Assembly (NCBI RefSeq): GCF_004402785.1
Contig: NZ_SOFP01000081.1
Span: forward strand, 1 to 52,360
Source: Cryobacterium algoritolerans
GTDB taxonomy: Bacteria; Actinomycetota; Actinomycetes; Actinomycetales; Microbacteriaceae
Reading direction: 5' to 3'
DNA: 52,360 nt
Shown here: positions 40,857-49,632 of the stretch, in pieces
How positions within the stretch are numbered: the stretch's first letter is position 1
How the letters are laid out: each line of letters starts with the position of its first letter
The notes under the pieces: generated by a model
What the model was told of the DNA's origin: nothing
Seen by the model: the letters and a program-made list of their open reading frames with translations, nothing else
The model's database searches: none
Translations under genes and position numbers: made by a program

Positions 40857-43618
40857 GGGCGGCTCATCCGCCCGCCGGAGAGCACGGTTTCCGCCCACCG
40901 GGAGAGCCGGCTGCGGTCGATCTTGGAATTGTGACGGATATCGGTGGGCAGCCGCGGCACGACGAGCACCGCAGCGAGTTGCAACCCTGCGGCCTCTCGA
41001 ACGGCGGCCGCGAGTCCGGGCGTGGCCAGGGCGACCCGGCGACCGGACGGGAGCGTCTCGACGACGGCGATCGGCTGTTGGGTTCCTGCCGGGCCCACGC
41101 CGACGACGGCCGCACGGGCGATCTCGGCCACACCCTCGATTCGCTGCTCGGGGCCGACCGGGGTGAGCACCCCGGTCGCGGTCGCGATGACGTGGGGCAG
41201 GCGGCCCTCGATCCAGAGCCGGCCGGCCGAGTCGAAGTGGCCGACGTCGCCGCTGCGGTGCCAGCGTTCCCCGGCGACCGCGCCGCGCCGGGCGGCCCGG
41301 TCGGTGAGCCAGAGCCGGGAGTAGTGGTCGAGGGTGTGTGGCGCGGAGACGACGATCTCGCCGGTGACTCCAGGGGCATCCGAGAGTTCCCCGGTTGCGG
41401 CGCCGTCGGCGTCGAGGGCGCTGATCCGGATGCGGGTGGTCGCCGCCGGGCAACCGACGCAGACCCCGCCCGGGCCGGCCAGGTCGGCGAGCGAGGTTGG
41501 GGCGGCGTCGCGGATGCCCTCGAGGGTGATGTCGGTCATCAACAGGCCCTCGGTCATTCCGTATGGCGTGTGCGCGCTGGCCCGCGGCATCAGCCGCGCG
41601 GCGCCGGCGAGCAGCGGTTCGGCCACCGGGGCGCCCGCTGAGAGGAAGCTGCGCACACCGGCGAGGGCCCGGTGGTCTGCCGGGGTGAGTGCGGCCTCGG
41701 TGGCGACGACGTTGGCCAAGGCGGCCGGAGAGAGGAAGACGACGGTGGCGTCGATCGCGGCGACGGCCGCGGCGACGGCGGTCGCGGTGAGGGTCTTCGG
41801 TGAGGTGACATCCATGTCCGGGGTCACCGAGCGGGCGCCGAGGGCCGGGCCGAGCAGGGCGAACGGCGCGAACCCGGCAACCAGGCCGGTGCCGAGGCCC
41901 ACGCCGTACTGGGCGTGCAGCGCATGGGCGACGGCGGCCAGTTGGGCGTGGGTGTAGACGACGCCCTTGGCCGGACCGGTCGAGCCGGAGGTGAATAGCA
42001 CGGCCGCCCTGTCGCCGGGGGCGGGTGAGGCGGGCAGCCCCTCGGCCATGCCGAGGGAGAGGAGCTCGGCGAGGGTGAAGGACACGTCCAACGCGCGGTG
42101 CACCGGCTTGGGCAGGCGGGCAACCGAGATCTTCTGGCCCGGCCAACCGAGGGCCCGGGCGGCGACGAGCCCGGGGGTGGCCCCGATCACATGGTCCGGA
42201 TGCGCGCCGCGCACGGCGCGGGTGAGGCCGCGGAGGCCGAGCCCGGCATCCGCGACGACGACGACCGCGCCGATCCGCAGGCAGGCGTAGAGCACCGCGG
42301 TGAGGTCGGCGCCGGGCGGCACGAGCAGGGAGACCCGGTCACCCCTGCGCACGCCGATCAGGTCGAGGCCGGCGGCGAGCCGGCGCACCTGGCGGGCGAG
42401 CATCCGCCAGCTGACCACGCGTGGTGCGCGGCCGCCGGGCGGCGACATGTCGACCAGGGCGGTCTCGTCGCTGTCCCGCAGCTCGTCGAGGTAGTGCCAG
42501 AGCGGATGGTGCGGGCCAGCCACCCAGTCGGCCTCGGCCTCGGTCGCGGCAGGCTCGACCACCGGGGCCGGCCAGGTCTCGCTCGCGGCCTCGGCCTCGG
42601 TCGCGGCAGGCTCGACCACCGGGGCACACTCCCCCAGCCAGGTCAGCGCCGCCGCGGCGTAGTCAACGTCTTCCGCGACCAGGTGCCCGGCAGCCTCGAA
42701 CCGGTGCACGTCGGCGTGAGGCAGCCGGCCGACGAGGTCGTCGAGGTAGCGGTCGCTGAAGATCGGGTCGCGGGGACCCCAGAGCATCAGGGCGGGCACG
42801 AGCAGGTCACGCAGCGAGCCGGCGATCCGGTCCAGCTCGGCGGCGCTCTCGTGGGCGAAGTCCACGGGGATGTCGGCGACGAACGCGCCGATCCCGCCTC
42901 GGCGGGCGGCGGCGCGGTAGGGCGCCCGGTAGGCCCGTTTGACGGCGGCGGAGAGCCGCGGATGCGCCAGTGCGAGCGTCGTCTCGAGAAACGCGGGCGT
43001 CGTCACGGTCGCGGCGGCGAGCACCGGCCCCGCGAGCGCGAGCCGGAGCGGCGCCGGGATCGGTGAGTCCTCCGGCTGGTGAACGGCGGTGTTCAGCAGC
43101 ATGACCGCGCCGAGTAGCTCCGGGTGGTCGACGGCCCAGCCGAGGGAGACGACGCCGCCCCAGTCGTGGCCGAAGGTGACCACCGGGCCGGCCAGGCCGA
43201 GGGTGTCGGTGAGGTCGCCCAGGTCGGTGACGCGGCGGGCGAGCGGGCGCACGGTGCCACGGCGTTCGGAGAAGCCCATCTCAAGCTGGTCGATGGCGAT
43301 CACCCGCCAGGCAGGTCGGCCGGCGGCCGCGGCATCCGTCGCCTTCGTCACGAACTCGCGCCAGAGGTACGACCAGGTCGGATTACCGTGCACGCAGAGA
43401 ACGGTACCGACCGGCGTGACGCCGAGTTCGGCGAGCCTCGCGGCGTTGTCGAGCAGGTGCCAGGTGCGGGTGGCCGGAGCCGCGGCACCGCTCTCAGCGA
43501 CCTCGACCAGGCGGGAGAATGCGGGGTCGAGCCCCGGCAGCCCGACGGGCGGCAGCGTCGCCGGCGCCGGGGTGGCGGCGGCCGCGGGAAGGCGGTGGGT
43601 TCTGCCGGGGCGGGTCAC
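40853..43618 (-). CDS. oleBC: OleB-OleC fusion (beta-lactone decarboxylase/synthetase)
   Basis: A 921-residue two-enzyme protein. Residues ~1-330 are an alpha/beta hydrolase related to haloalkane dehalogenases (VHGNPTWSYLWREF; nucleophile Asp152 in FGHDWGG), matching OleB, which decarboxylates beta-lactones to olefins. After a repeat-containing acidic linker (~330-365), residues ~370-921 are an adenylating enzyme (LFTSGSTGPAKGVVYTHAQL; YGMTEG; HRSGDVGHFD), matching OleC, which makes the beta-lactone from the beta-hydroxy acid. Such fusions are known in actinobacteria. Both ends overlap their neighbours by 4 nt. Confidence 0.9.
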   Translation of the reverse strand: MTRPGRTHRLPAAAATPAPATLPPVGLPGLDPAFSRLVEVAESGAAAPATRTWHLLDNAARLAELGVTPVGTVLCVHGNPTWSYLWREFVTKATDAAAAGRPAWRVIAIDQLEMGFSERRGTVRPLARRVTDLGDLTDTLGLAGPVVTFGHDWGGVVSLGWAVDHPELLGAVMLLNTAVHQPEDSPIPAPLRLALAGPVLAAATVTTPAFLETTLALAHPRLSAAVKRAYRAPYRAAARRGGIGAFVADIPVDFAHESAAELDRIAGSLRDLLVPALMLWGPRDPIFSDRYLDDLVGRLPHADVHRFEAAGHLVAEDVDYAAAALTWLGECAPVVEPAATEAEAASETWPAPVVEPAATEAEADWVAGPHHPLWHYLDELRDSDETALVDMSPPGGRAPRVVSWRMLARQVRRLAAGLDLIGVRRGDRVSLLVPPGADLTAVLYACLRIGAVVVVADAGLGLRGLTRAVRGAHPDHVIGATPGLVAARALGWPGQKISVARLPKPVHRALDVSFTLAELLSLGMAEGLPASPAPGDRAAVLFTSGSTGPAKGVVYTHAQLAAVAHALHAQYGVGLGTGLVAGFAPFALLGPALGARSVTPDMDVTSPKTLTATAVAAAVAAIDATVVFLSPAALANVVATEAALTPADHRALAGVRSFLSAGAPVAEPLLAGAARLMPRASAHTPYGMTEGLLMTDITLEGIRDAAPTSLADLAGPGGVCVGCPAATTRIRISALDADGAATGELSDAPGVTGEIVVSAPHTLDHYSRLWLTDRAARRGAVAGERWHRSGDVGHFDSAGRLWIEGRLPHVIATATGVLTPVGPEQRIEGVAEIARAAVVGVGPAGTQQPIAVVETLPSGRRVALATPGLAAAVREAAGLQLAAVLVVPRLPTDIRHNSKIDRSRLSRWAETVLSGGRMSRP
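42531..42625 (-). repeat. 57-bp in-frame duplication in the OleBC linker
   Basis: A 38-bp identical block occurs at 42531-42568 and 42588-42625, offset 57 bp (19 codons). It encodes the repeated linker peptide APVVEPAATEAEA. The duplication lengthens the tether between the two enzymes without breaking the frame. Confidence 0.9.
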
Positions 43619-44637
43619 CAGGCGAGTTCCATCATGGCGGTGTTCAGGCCGCTCCCCACACCCATCAGCAGAACGCGGTTGCCCGGCTGGAGCGTTCTGG
43701 CCTCCTCCGCGAGGGTGATCGGGATCGAGGCCGGGCCGACGTTGCCGAACAAAGGGTAGGTGAGCGGCACCCGCGCGCGGTCGAGGCCGGTGGCCTTCAC
43801 GATCGCATCCGTGTGCACATCCGATACCTGGTGCAGGATGTAACGATCCATGCTCGACCAGTTCCAGTCGCGTTTCGCCTCGGTCCAGGCCGAGACGACG
43901 AGTTCCATTCCGCCCTTGAGCAGCGCCTTCGCATCCGTGAACATCCCGTCGACGCTGCCGACGCAGAGCCCGTTGAACTGGGTTGCTGCGCGAGTCACGC
44001 CGCCGAGCATGCGGTGACCCTCCGGATGTCTGTCGGCCCGCCCGAGTACGGCCGCGGCGGCACCGGAACCCAGGGTGAGGCTCGCGAACTCGCTCATGAA
44101 ATCCTTGCGGGAAATGGAGGGCCGGCCCAGCCGCTCGATCGTGTTGGTCTGGATCTCGTCGGCGTCCTCGCCGTCGATCACCACCGCGTAGTCGACCTGG
44201 CCGGAGTCGATCAGCTGTGCGGCGAGGGTCATCCCGTTCACGAAGCCGAGGCAGGCGTTCGCGATGTCGAAGTTGGTGGCCGAGGAAGGCAGGCCGAGAC
44301 CGTGGTGGATTCGCACGGCGACGGAGGGCTCGAGGTGCTTGCGGGTGACCGAGGTGTTGATCAGCAGGCCGACCTGGCCTGGCTCGATGCCCGCCTCAAG
44401 CAGGGCGCGCGTGCCCGCGGTGACGGCGGCATCGTCGAAGGTGGTCCCCTCATCCCAGTTGCGCCGCTCCTGTACCCCGGCGACACGTTGGAGCAGTCCG
44501 GTCGGGAGCCGGAGACGCTTCAGGGCGGGCTGCAGCCGACGGTCGATTTCCGCGGACGTCGTGATGCGCGGCGCGAGCATGCTTGTGACCGACAGCAGGG
44601 CGACGTTGTTGTGCGTCGTCGTTGCGTTTCCGTCCAA
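43615..44637 (-). CDS. oleA: OleA thiolase-fold condensing enzyme
   Basis: A 340-residue thiolase-superfamily (KAS III-like) enzyme that joins two long-chain acyl-CoAs head to head to a beta-keto acid, the first step of long-chain olefin synthesis. The active-site Cys129 is in FDIANACLGF, the His in YILHQVSDVHTDA, and the Asn in FGNVGPASIP. TSVTRKHLEPSVAVRIHHGL contains a Glu suited to OleA's base. The TTG start at 44637 has AGGGG upstream. It overlaps OleBC by 4 nt. Confidence 0.92.
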   Translation of the reverse strand: MDGNATTTHNNVALLSVTSMLAPRITTSAEIDRRLQPALKRLRLPTGLLQRVAGVQERRNWDEGTTFDDAAVTAGTRALLEAGIEPGQVGLLINTSVTRKHLEPSVAVRIHHGLGLPSSATNFDIANACLGFVNGMTLAAQLIDSGQVDYAVVIDGEDADEIQTNTIERLGRPSISRKDFMSEFASLTLGSGAAAAVLGRADRHPEGHRMLGGVTRAATQFNGLCVGSVDGMFTDAKALLKGGMELVVSAWTEAKRDWNWSSMDRYILHQVSDVHTDAIVKATGLDRARVPLTYPLFGNVGPASIPITLAEEARTLQPGNRVLLMGVGSGLNTAMMELAW

Positions 44638-44764
44638 CTGTGGTTCCCCTGTCGAGTTTGCGGCCGCGGCAAGCCGGGGCCCCGGTCATCCTCTACCAGA
44701 AACCTGATCGTTGTCCGTGCGCCCGCTGTATACGCCGGCCCCGGAGGGACGGCCGCGAACGCTC

Positions 44765-44780
44765 TATTTTACGCGCGTAA
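44765..44780 (-). promoter_or_regulatory. Palindrome and possible promoter upstream of oleA
   Basis: TTACGCGCGTAA (44769-44780) is a perfect 12-bp palindrome 130 bp before oleA, beside the minus-strand hexamer TAAAAT (44770-44765), a good -10. The 177-bp gap otherwise shows no gene. A TetR-type repressor is a plausible binder. Confidence 0.5.
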
Positions 44781-44814
44781 GCGACCGCTCCCTCGCGGGC
44801 CGGGCACAGAGGGT

Positions 44815-47800
44815 CTAGATGATGCCGTCGGACAGGGTGCTCGGGTTGCCGAAGCGGTGTGCCGTGATCGAGATCGCCTGCTCCCGCAGGAACGGCAGCA
44901 GCTCCACCCGGCCGGCCTGGGTGACCGGGTGCGAGTAGACCGCGATGTCTGGACTGCCGCCGAGGGCGTGGGCGAGGGCGGATGCGGCAGACGCCGCCCC
45001 GGCGAGCGGGGTTCCCCCGATCAGGCGCACCCGGCTGGTGGTGATGCCGCCGGCCGCGGCGCGTTCGAGCCACTCGGCGTCGCTCTCGACAGTGACCGGG
45101 ATCTCCCGTTCGGCGAGGTGGCCCCGAACGATCGGCGGGACCGGGATCGCACTGGACACCACGAAGCGCGACTTCGACAGGGTCGCCGCGGCGATCACCC
45201 GGAGCAGGTTGGAGAGCGTGCCGTCCTCGGCCAGGCGCACCGTGACCGGAAGCGGCAGGTAGCGGAACAGGTTGCGCTCGTAGCCGAGGTTCGACACATC
45301 CTTGACCGCGCCGAACTCCTCGCGCCAGGCGAGCGCGTCGCTAAGGGCCGAGCGGCGCAACACGTCGAAATCGGCGTAGTCGAGCACCGGCTGCGAGCCT
45401 TCGATCACGTCGGTGACGCGCGGCTCCAGCCCGCGCAGGTGCAGGGTCGAGCTGTTCCGGCCGGGGCTGGTCACCCAGCTGCCGAGCCCGAACAGGTAGT
45501 TCGGTCCGCCTGCCTTGGTGCCCGGACCGACGGCCGAGCGCTTCCAGCCGCCGAAGGGCTGGCGTTGCACGATTGCGCCGGTGATTCCCCGGTTCACGTA
45601 GAGGTTGCCGGCTTCGATCGTGTCGAGCCATTCGGCCAGTTCGGCCGGGTCGAGCGAGTGCAGGCCGGAGGTGAGACCGTAGTCGACCGCGTTCTGGAAC
45701 CGGATGGCCTCGGCGAGGTTGCGGGCGTGCATCACGCCGAGCACCGGGCCGAAGAACTCGGTGAGGTGGAAGTAGGACCCGGGCGCGACGCCGGTGCGGA
45801 TGCCGGGAGACCAGAGCCTGCCGTCCTCGTCGAGCCGTTCGGGCTCGACCAGCCAGCTCTCCTCCGCGCCGAGCGTGGTGAGGGCGTGCAGCAGCTTGCC
45901 CGCGGCCGGTTCGATGATCGGGCCCATCTGGGTGTTCGGGTCGGCCGGAAACCCCACCCGCAGGGAGGTCGCGGCATCCACCAGCTGGCGCAGGAAACGC
46001 TCCGACCGCGCGACGGAGCCGACCAGGATGACCAGGCTCGCGGCGGAGCACTTCTGGCCGGCGTGGCCGAAGGCGCTCTTGATCACGTCGATCGCCGCGA
46101 GGTCGAGGTCGGCTGACGGGGTGACGATGATGGCATTCTTACCGCTCGTCTCGGCGAGCAGCGGCAGGTCCTCCCGAAAACTGCGAAAGAGCTGCGCGGT
46201 CTCGTAGGCGCCGGTCAGGATGACCCGGTCGACGGCCGGGTGCGAGATGAGCTGGGTGCCGAGGGCGCGGTCGGCCAGGTCGACGAGCGCGAGCAGGTCG
46301 CGGGGGACCCCGGCCTCCCACAGCGCCTCGACCATGACGGCGCCGGTGCGCTGGGCGAGCTTGGCGGGTTTGACGATCACGCCGGAACCCGCGGCGAGGG
46401 CGGCGAGCACGCCGCCGGCCGAGATCGCGACCGGGAAGTTCCACGGCGGGGTGACCACGGTGAGTCTTGACGGCACGAAGATCGCGCCCTGCACGGTGTC
46501 GAGGCCCTTGGCCCGCTCGGCGTAGTAGTGGGCGAAGTCGATCGCCTCGCTGACCTCCGGGTCGGACTCGGCGATGGTCTTGCCGGTCTCGGCGGCCATC
46601 ACCTCGATCAGGCGGTCACGGTTCGCGGCGAGCGCGAGGCCGGCGCGATGCAGCACAGCCGCCCGTTCGGCCCCGGGCAGCTGGCCCCAGGCCTCGCCGC
46701 TGGCCGCGACGGATGCGATCAACCGGTCGAGCTGGTCGGCATCGGTCACTGCGGACTCGGCGATGGTGTCCACGCCGAGCCGTGAGGCCTCGACGCGGGC
46801 GAGGATCCGGCGGCCCCAGGCACGATTCGCGGGCATCGACGGATCGCTGTCCGGCTCGTTGTGGAATCCGCGCCGGGCGACCGGGGATGCTACGTCGCCG
46901 GGAGCGACGTCCGGGTTCAGGTCGGCGGTGACCGATCCGCGGGTAAGGCCGAGCACGGCGGCGGTGAGGCCGGCATCGGCCTCGGCGTCCTCGGTTTCCT
47001 GCGAGGCCCGGTCCTCGGCCTCGAGCTGGGTCACCGCGGAGCGATCCTGGTTGCGGTTGGGTTCCGGCACGACGCTGTCGAGCGCGGAGAGCGAGGCCAG
47101 GAACCGCTGCTTCTCCCGCTCGAACAGGGCAGGCGTCTGGGTCAGCTCGAACACGGCAGACATGAAGTTGTCCTGGCTCGCGTTCTCCTCGAGGCGGCGG
47201 ATCAGGTAGCTGATGGCCACATCGAATTCGGCAGGGTTCACGACCGGAGTGTAGAGCAGGAGCCGTCCGACGTCCTTCCGCACGGCATCGGCCTGGCTGG
47301 TGGCCATGCCGAGCAACATCTCGAACTCGACCCGGTCGTCGACGCCGCGCTGCTTGGAGAGGAGGTGGGCCCAGGCCACATCGAAGAGGTTGTGGCCGGC
47401 GACGCCGATCTTGACGGCATCCGTGTTCTGGGGGGTGAGCGCCCAGCTGAGCACCCGCTTGTAGTTCGTGTCGCTGTCCTGCTTGGTGCCGTAGGTCGCG
47501 AGCGGCCAGTCGTGCACGGCGGCGTCGACGTGCTCCATGGCGAGGTTGGCACCCTTGACCACGCGCACCTTGATCGGGGCTCCGCCGGCGGCGCGGCGGC
47601 CCTGGGACCAGTGGGTCAGGCCCTGCAGCGCGGCAAGAGCGTCGGGCAGGTAGGCCTGCAGCACGATGCCGGCCTCGAGGTGGAGCAGCTGCTGCAGGTC
47701 GAGGATGCGCTCGAAGACCGCGATCGTGAGATCGAGGTCGCGGTATTCCTCCATGTCCAGGTTGATGAACTTGGGGGTCGCGGAGGCCGAAGCCAGCTCG

Positions 47801-48423
47801 TAGAGCGGGGTGAGGCGTTCGACGACCCGGTTCACGGCCTCGTCGAAGGACCACATCGAGAGCTGGCTGGCGATCGACGACACCTTGATCGAGACGTAGT
47901 CCACGTCGTCGCGCAGCAGCAGCGCCCTGGTGCCGTCGAGTCGGCGGAGGGCCTCCTTCTCGCCGAGCACGGCCTCGCCGAGCAGATTGATGTTGAGGCG
48001 GTTGCCGGACTCCCGCAGGTGCGCGATCGCCGGGCCGAGCTTGTCCGGCGTGGCGTCGACAACGAGGTGTCCGACCATCTGGCGCAGCACCTTGCGGGCC
48101 GCGGGGATGACCACCCAGGGCAGCACAGGCCCCAGCACGCCGCCGAGGCCGATCGCCCCGCGCATGTACGACGGCAGGAATCCCGGAGCCTTCTTCGCCA
48201 CGGTCTGCAGGTTGTAGCCGGCAACCATCAGGTCCTCCGGTCGCATCACACCGTCGACGAAGCCGACGGTGAAGTCGAGCCCGTTCGGGTCCTTGAGCAC
48301 GCCGGCGAGGCGTTCGGCCGAGATGTCGGCGGGGATGGTGGCGCTGTCGGCGAGCCACTTCTTGACGAGCGCGACGACCTCGGCGCTCAGGTCCTGTTGC
48401 ACGTGGGGAGAAGGGTTGGTCAT
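44815..48423 (-). CDS. putA: Bifunctional proline dehydrogenase / P5C dehydrogenase
   Basis: A 1202-residue enzyme that oxidises proline to P5C and then to glutamate. The N-terminal FAD-dependent barrel covers about 1-470 (GNRLNINLLGEAVLGEKEA, KFINLDMEEYRDLDLT, IKVRVVKGANLAMEH, YLIRRLEENASQDNF). The NAD-dependent aldehyde dehydrogenase half has VVTPPWNFPVAISAGG, LLAETSGKNA with the catalytic Glu, and FGHAGQKCSAAS with the catalytic Cys. No N-terminal DNA-binding domain is present, so it is not itself a repressor. ATG 48423 is the chosen start. It is divergent from a LysR gene. Confidence 0.94.
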   Translation of the reverse strand: MTNPSPHVQQDLSAEVVALVKKWLADSATIPADISAERLAGVLKDPNGLDFTVGFVDGVMRPEDLMVAGYNLQTVAKKAPGFLPSYMRGAIGLGGVLGPVLPWVVIPAARKVLRQMVGHLVVDATPDKLGPAIAHLRESGNRLNINLLGEAVLGEKEALRRLDGTRALLLRDDVDYVSIKVSSIASQLSMWSFDEAVNRVVERLTPLYELASASATPKFINLDMEEYRDLDLTIAVFERILDLQQLLHLEAGIVLQAYLPDALAALQGLTHWSQGRRAAGGAPIKVRVVKGANLAMEHVDAAVHDWPLATYGTKQDSDTNYKRVLSWALTPQNTDAVKIGVAGHNLFDVAWAHLLSKQRGVDDRVEFEMLLGMATSQADAVRKDVGRLLLYTPVVNPAEFDVAISYLIRRLEENASQDNFMSAVFELTQTPALFEREKQRFLASLSALDSVVPEPNRNQDRSAVTQLEAEDRASQETEDAEADAGLTAAVLGLTRGSVTADLNPDVAPGDVASPVARRGFHNEPDSDPSMPANRAWGRRILARVEASRLGVDTIAESAVTDADQLDRLIASVAASGEAWGQLPGAERAAVLHRAGLALAANRDRLIEVMAAETGKTIAESDPEVSEAIDFAHYYAERAKGLDTVQGAIFVPSRLTVVTPPWNFPVAISAGGVLAALAAGSGVIVKPAKLAQRTGAVMVEALWEAGVPRDLLALVDLADRALGTQLISHPAVDRVILTGAYETAQLFRSFREDLPLLAETSGKNAIIVTPSADLDLAAIDVIKSAFGHAGQKCSAASLVILVGSVARSERFLRQLVDAATSLRVGFPADPNTQMGPIIEPAAGKLLHALTTLGAEESWLVEPERLDEDGRLWSPGIRTGVAPGSYFHLTEFFGPVLGVMHARNLAEAIRFQNAVDYGLTSGLHSLDPAELAEWLDTIEAGNLYVNRGITGAIVQRQPFGGWKRSAVGPGTKAGGPNYLFGLGSWVTSPGRNSSTLHLRGLEPRVTDVIEGSQPVLDYADFDVLRRSALSDALAWREEFGAVKDVSNLGYERNLFRYLPLPVTVRLAEDGTLSNLLRVIAAATLSKSRFVVSSAIPVPPIVRGHLAEREIPVTVESDAEWLERAAAGGITTSRVRLIGGTPLAGAASAASALAHALGGSPDIAVYSHPVTQAGRVELLPFLREQAISITAHRFGNPSTLSDGII

Positions 48424-48578
48424 GGTCACGAGGGTAGTCTTTCGTTTTTGCGGCACGCCTCATACCAGAGGATTCTTCCTTCAGTGTGCCGCCCCCATTC
48501 GTTTAGCAAAAGCGATTCTTCTTGATTGATATTCATTAGAATTACTGATCTATTGAGGTCGAATCGAGGGGAGAGCCC
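48424..48578. promoter_or_regulatory. Divergent AT-rich control region of putA and lysR
   Basis: The 155-bp gap contains the most AT-rich stretch of the neighbourhood (48500-48555). It includes ATTCATTAGAAT (48531-48542), a short interrupted dyad of the T-N-A type used by LysR regulators. Promoters for both genes probably overlap here. Confidence 0.5.
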
Positions 48579-49508
48579 ATGCTGGATGTTCGCCGACTGC
48601 GGCTGCTGCGAGAACTGAAGATCCGGGGCACCCTCGCCGGGGTGGCCGAGGCCCTTGCCTACAGTCCCTCCGCCGTCTCCCAGCAGCTCGCCCTGCTCGA
48701 GAAGGAGGCAGGGGTTCCGCTCCTGCAGAAGGTGGGCCGCCGGGTGCGACTCACCCCGCAGGCCGAGGTGCTGGTCGAGCACACGACCCACCTCCTTGAG
48801 CGCCTGGAGCTGGCCGAGGCCGAGATGACGGCGTCGCTGACAACCGTGTCGGGGACAGTGCGGGTGGCCCTGTTCCAGTCCGCCGCGCACGCCCTGATCC
48901 CGCAGGCGCTGACCCTGCTGGCCGAGGAGTTCCCCGGCCTCCGGGTGGAGGTCACCGAGCGCGAGCCGGAGCGCGGATTGTTCGAGGTCTCCGCCCGCGA
49001 CTTCGACCTCGTGCTCGCCGAGCAATACCCGGGGTACACCCGCGCGCACTGGCCGGACCTCGACCGGGTGAACCTGTCGACGGATGCGCTTCGACTCGCG
49101 GTGCCGCCGCCGCGCGCCGGCCGCACCGCGCCCTCGTCGCTCGAGGAGGCGGCGGGCCTGCCCTGGGTGATGGAGCCGCAGGGCACGGCGTCACGACACT
49201 GGGCCAGGCAGCTCTGTCGTTCGGCCGGTTTCGAGCCCGACGTGCGGTTCGAGACCGCGGACCTGATCGCGCACATCCGGTTGATCGAATCCGGGAACGC
49301 GGTCGGCATGCTGCCCGACCTGATCTGGGCCGGCCACGAGCCCACCGTGCACCTGGTCGACCTGCCCGGCCGGCCGAACCGCACCGTGTTCTCCTCGACC
49401 CGGCGCTCGAGTGCCAGCCGCCCCGGCGTGCTCGCCGTGCGCGATGCGCTGGCCAGGGCCGTCGAGCTGGTGGCCGCGCCGACCCCGCGTTCCGGGCCGA
49501 CTTCGTAG
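48579..49508 (+). CDS. LysR-family regulator
   Basis: A 309-residue regulator with N-terminal HTH (LRLLRELKIRGTLAGVAEALAYSPSAVSQQLALLEKEAGVPLLQKVGRRVRLT) and a C-terminal substrate-binding domain (VRVALFQSAAHALIPQALTLLAEEFPGLRVEV). GAGGGGAGAG precedes ATG 48579. Being divergent from putA, it most likely controls proline use, with proline or P5C as effector. This is inference from position. Confidence 0.92.
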   Translation: MLDVRRLRLLRELKIRGTLAGVAEALAYSPSAVSQQLALLEKEAGVPLLQKVGRRVRLTPQAEVLVEHTTHLLERLELAEAEMTASLTTVSGTVRVALFQSAAHALIPQALTLLAEEFPGLRVEVTEREPERGLFEVSARDFDLVLAEQYPGYTRAHWPDLDRVNLSTDALRLAVPPPRAGRTAPSSLEEAAGLPWVMEPQGTASRHWARQLCRSAGFEPDVRFETADLIAHIRLIESGNAVGMLPDLIWAGHEPTVHLVDLPGRPNRTVFSSTRRSSASRPGVLAVRDALARAVELVAAPTPRSGPTS

Positions 49509-49542
49509 GCTCCCCGCGGGCGAGTGATTGCCCTCGGGGCGA

Positions 49543-49632
49543 CGGGTGCGCCGGGTGCGCCGGGTGCGCCGGGTGCGACGGGTGCGACGGGTCATCGGGT
49601 CATCGGGTCATCGGGTCATCGGGTCATCGGGT
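49543..49632. repeat. Composite 9-bp and 8-bp tandem repeats
   Basis: Five 9-bp units (CGGGTGCGC or CGGGTGCGA, 49543-49587) switch without a break to five 8-bp units (CGGGTCAT, 49588-49627). The array starts 35 bp after the LysR stop. The shared CGGGT suggests that both grew from the same seed. Confidence 0.9.

Noticed and set aside
41157..42146. Long minus-strand extension in the oleD frame upstream of 40856
   Set aside because: Low-complexity Arg/Pro/Gly shadow of the oleBC gene. OleD begins at the GTGA overlap.
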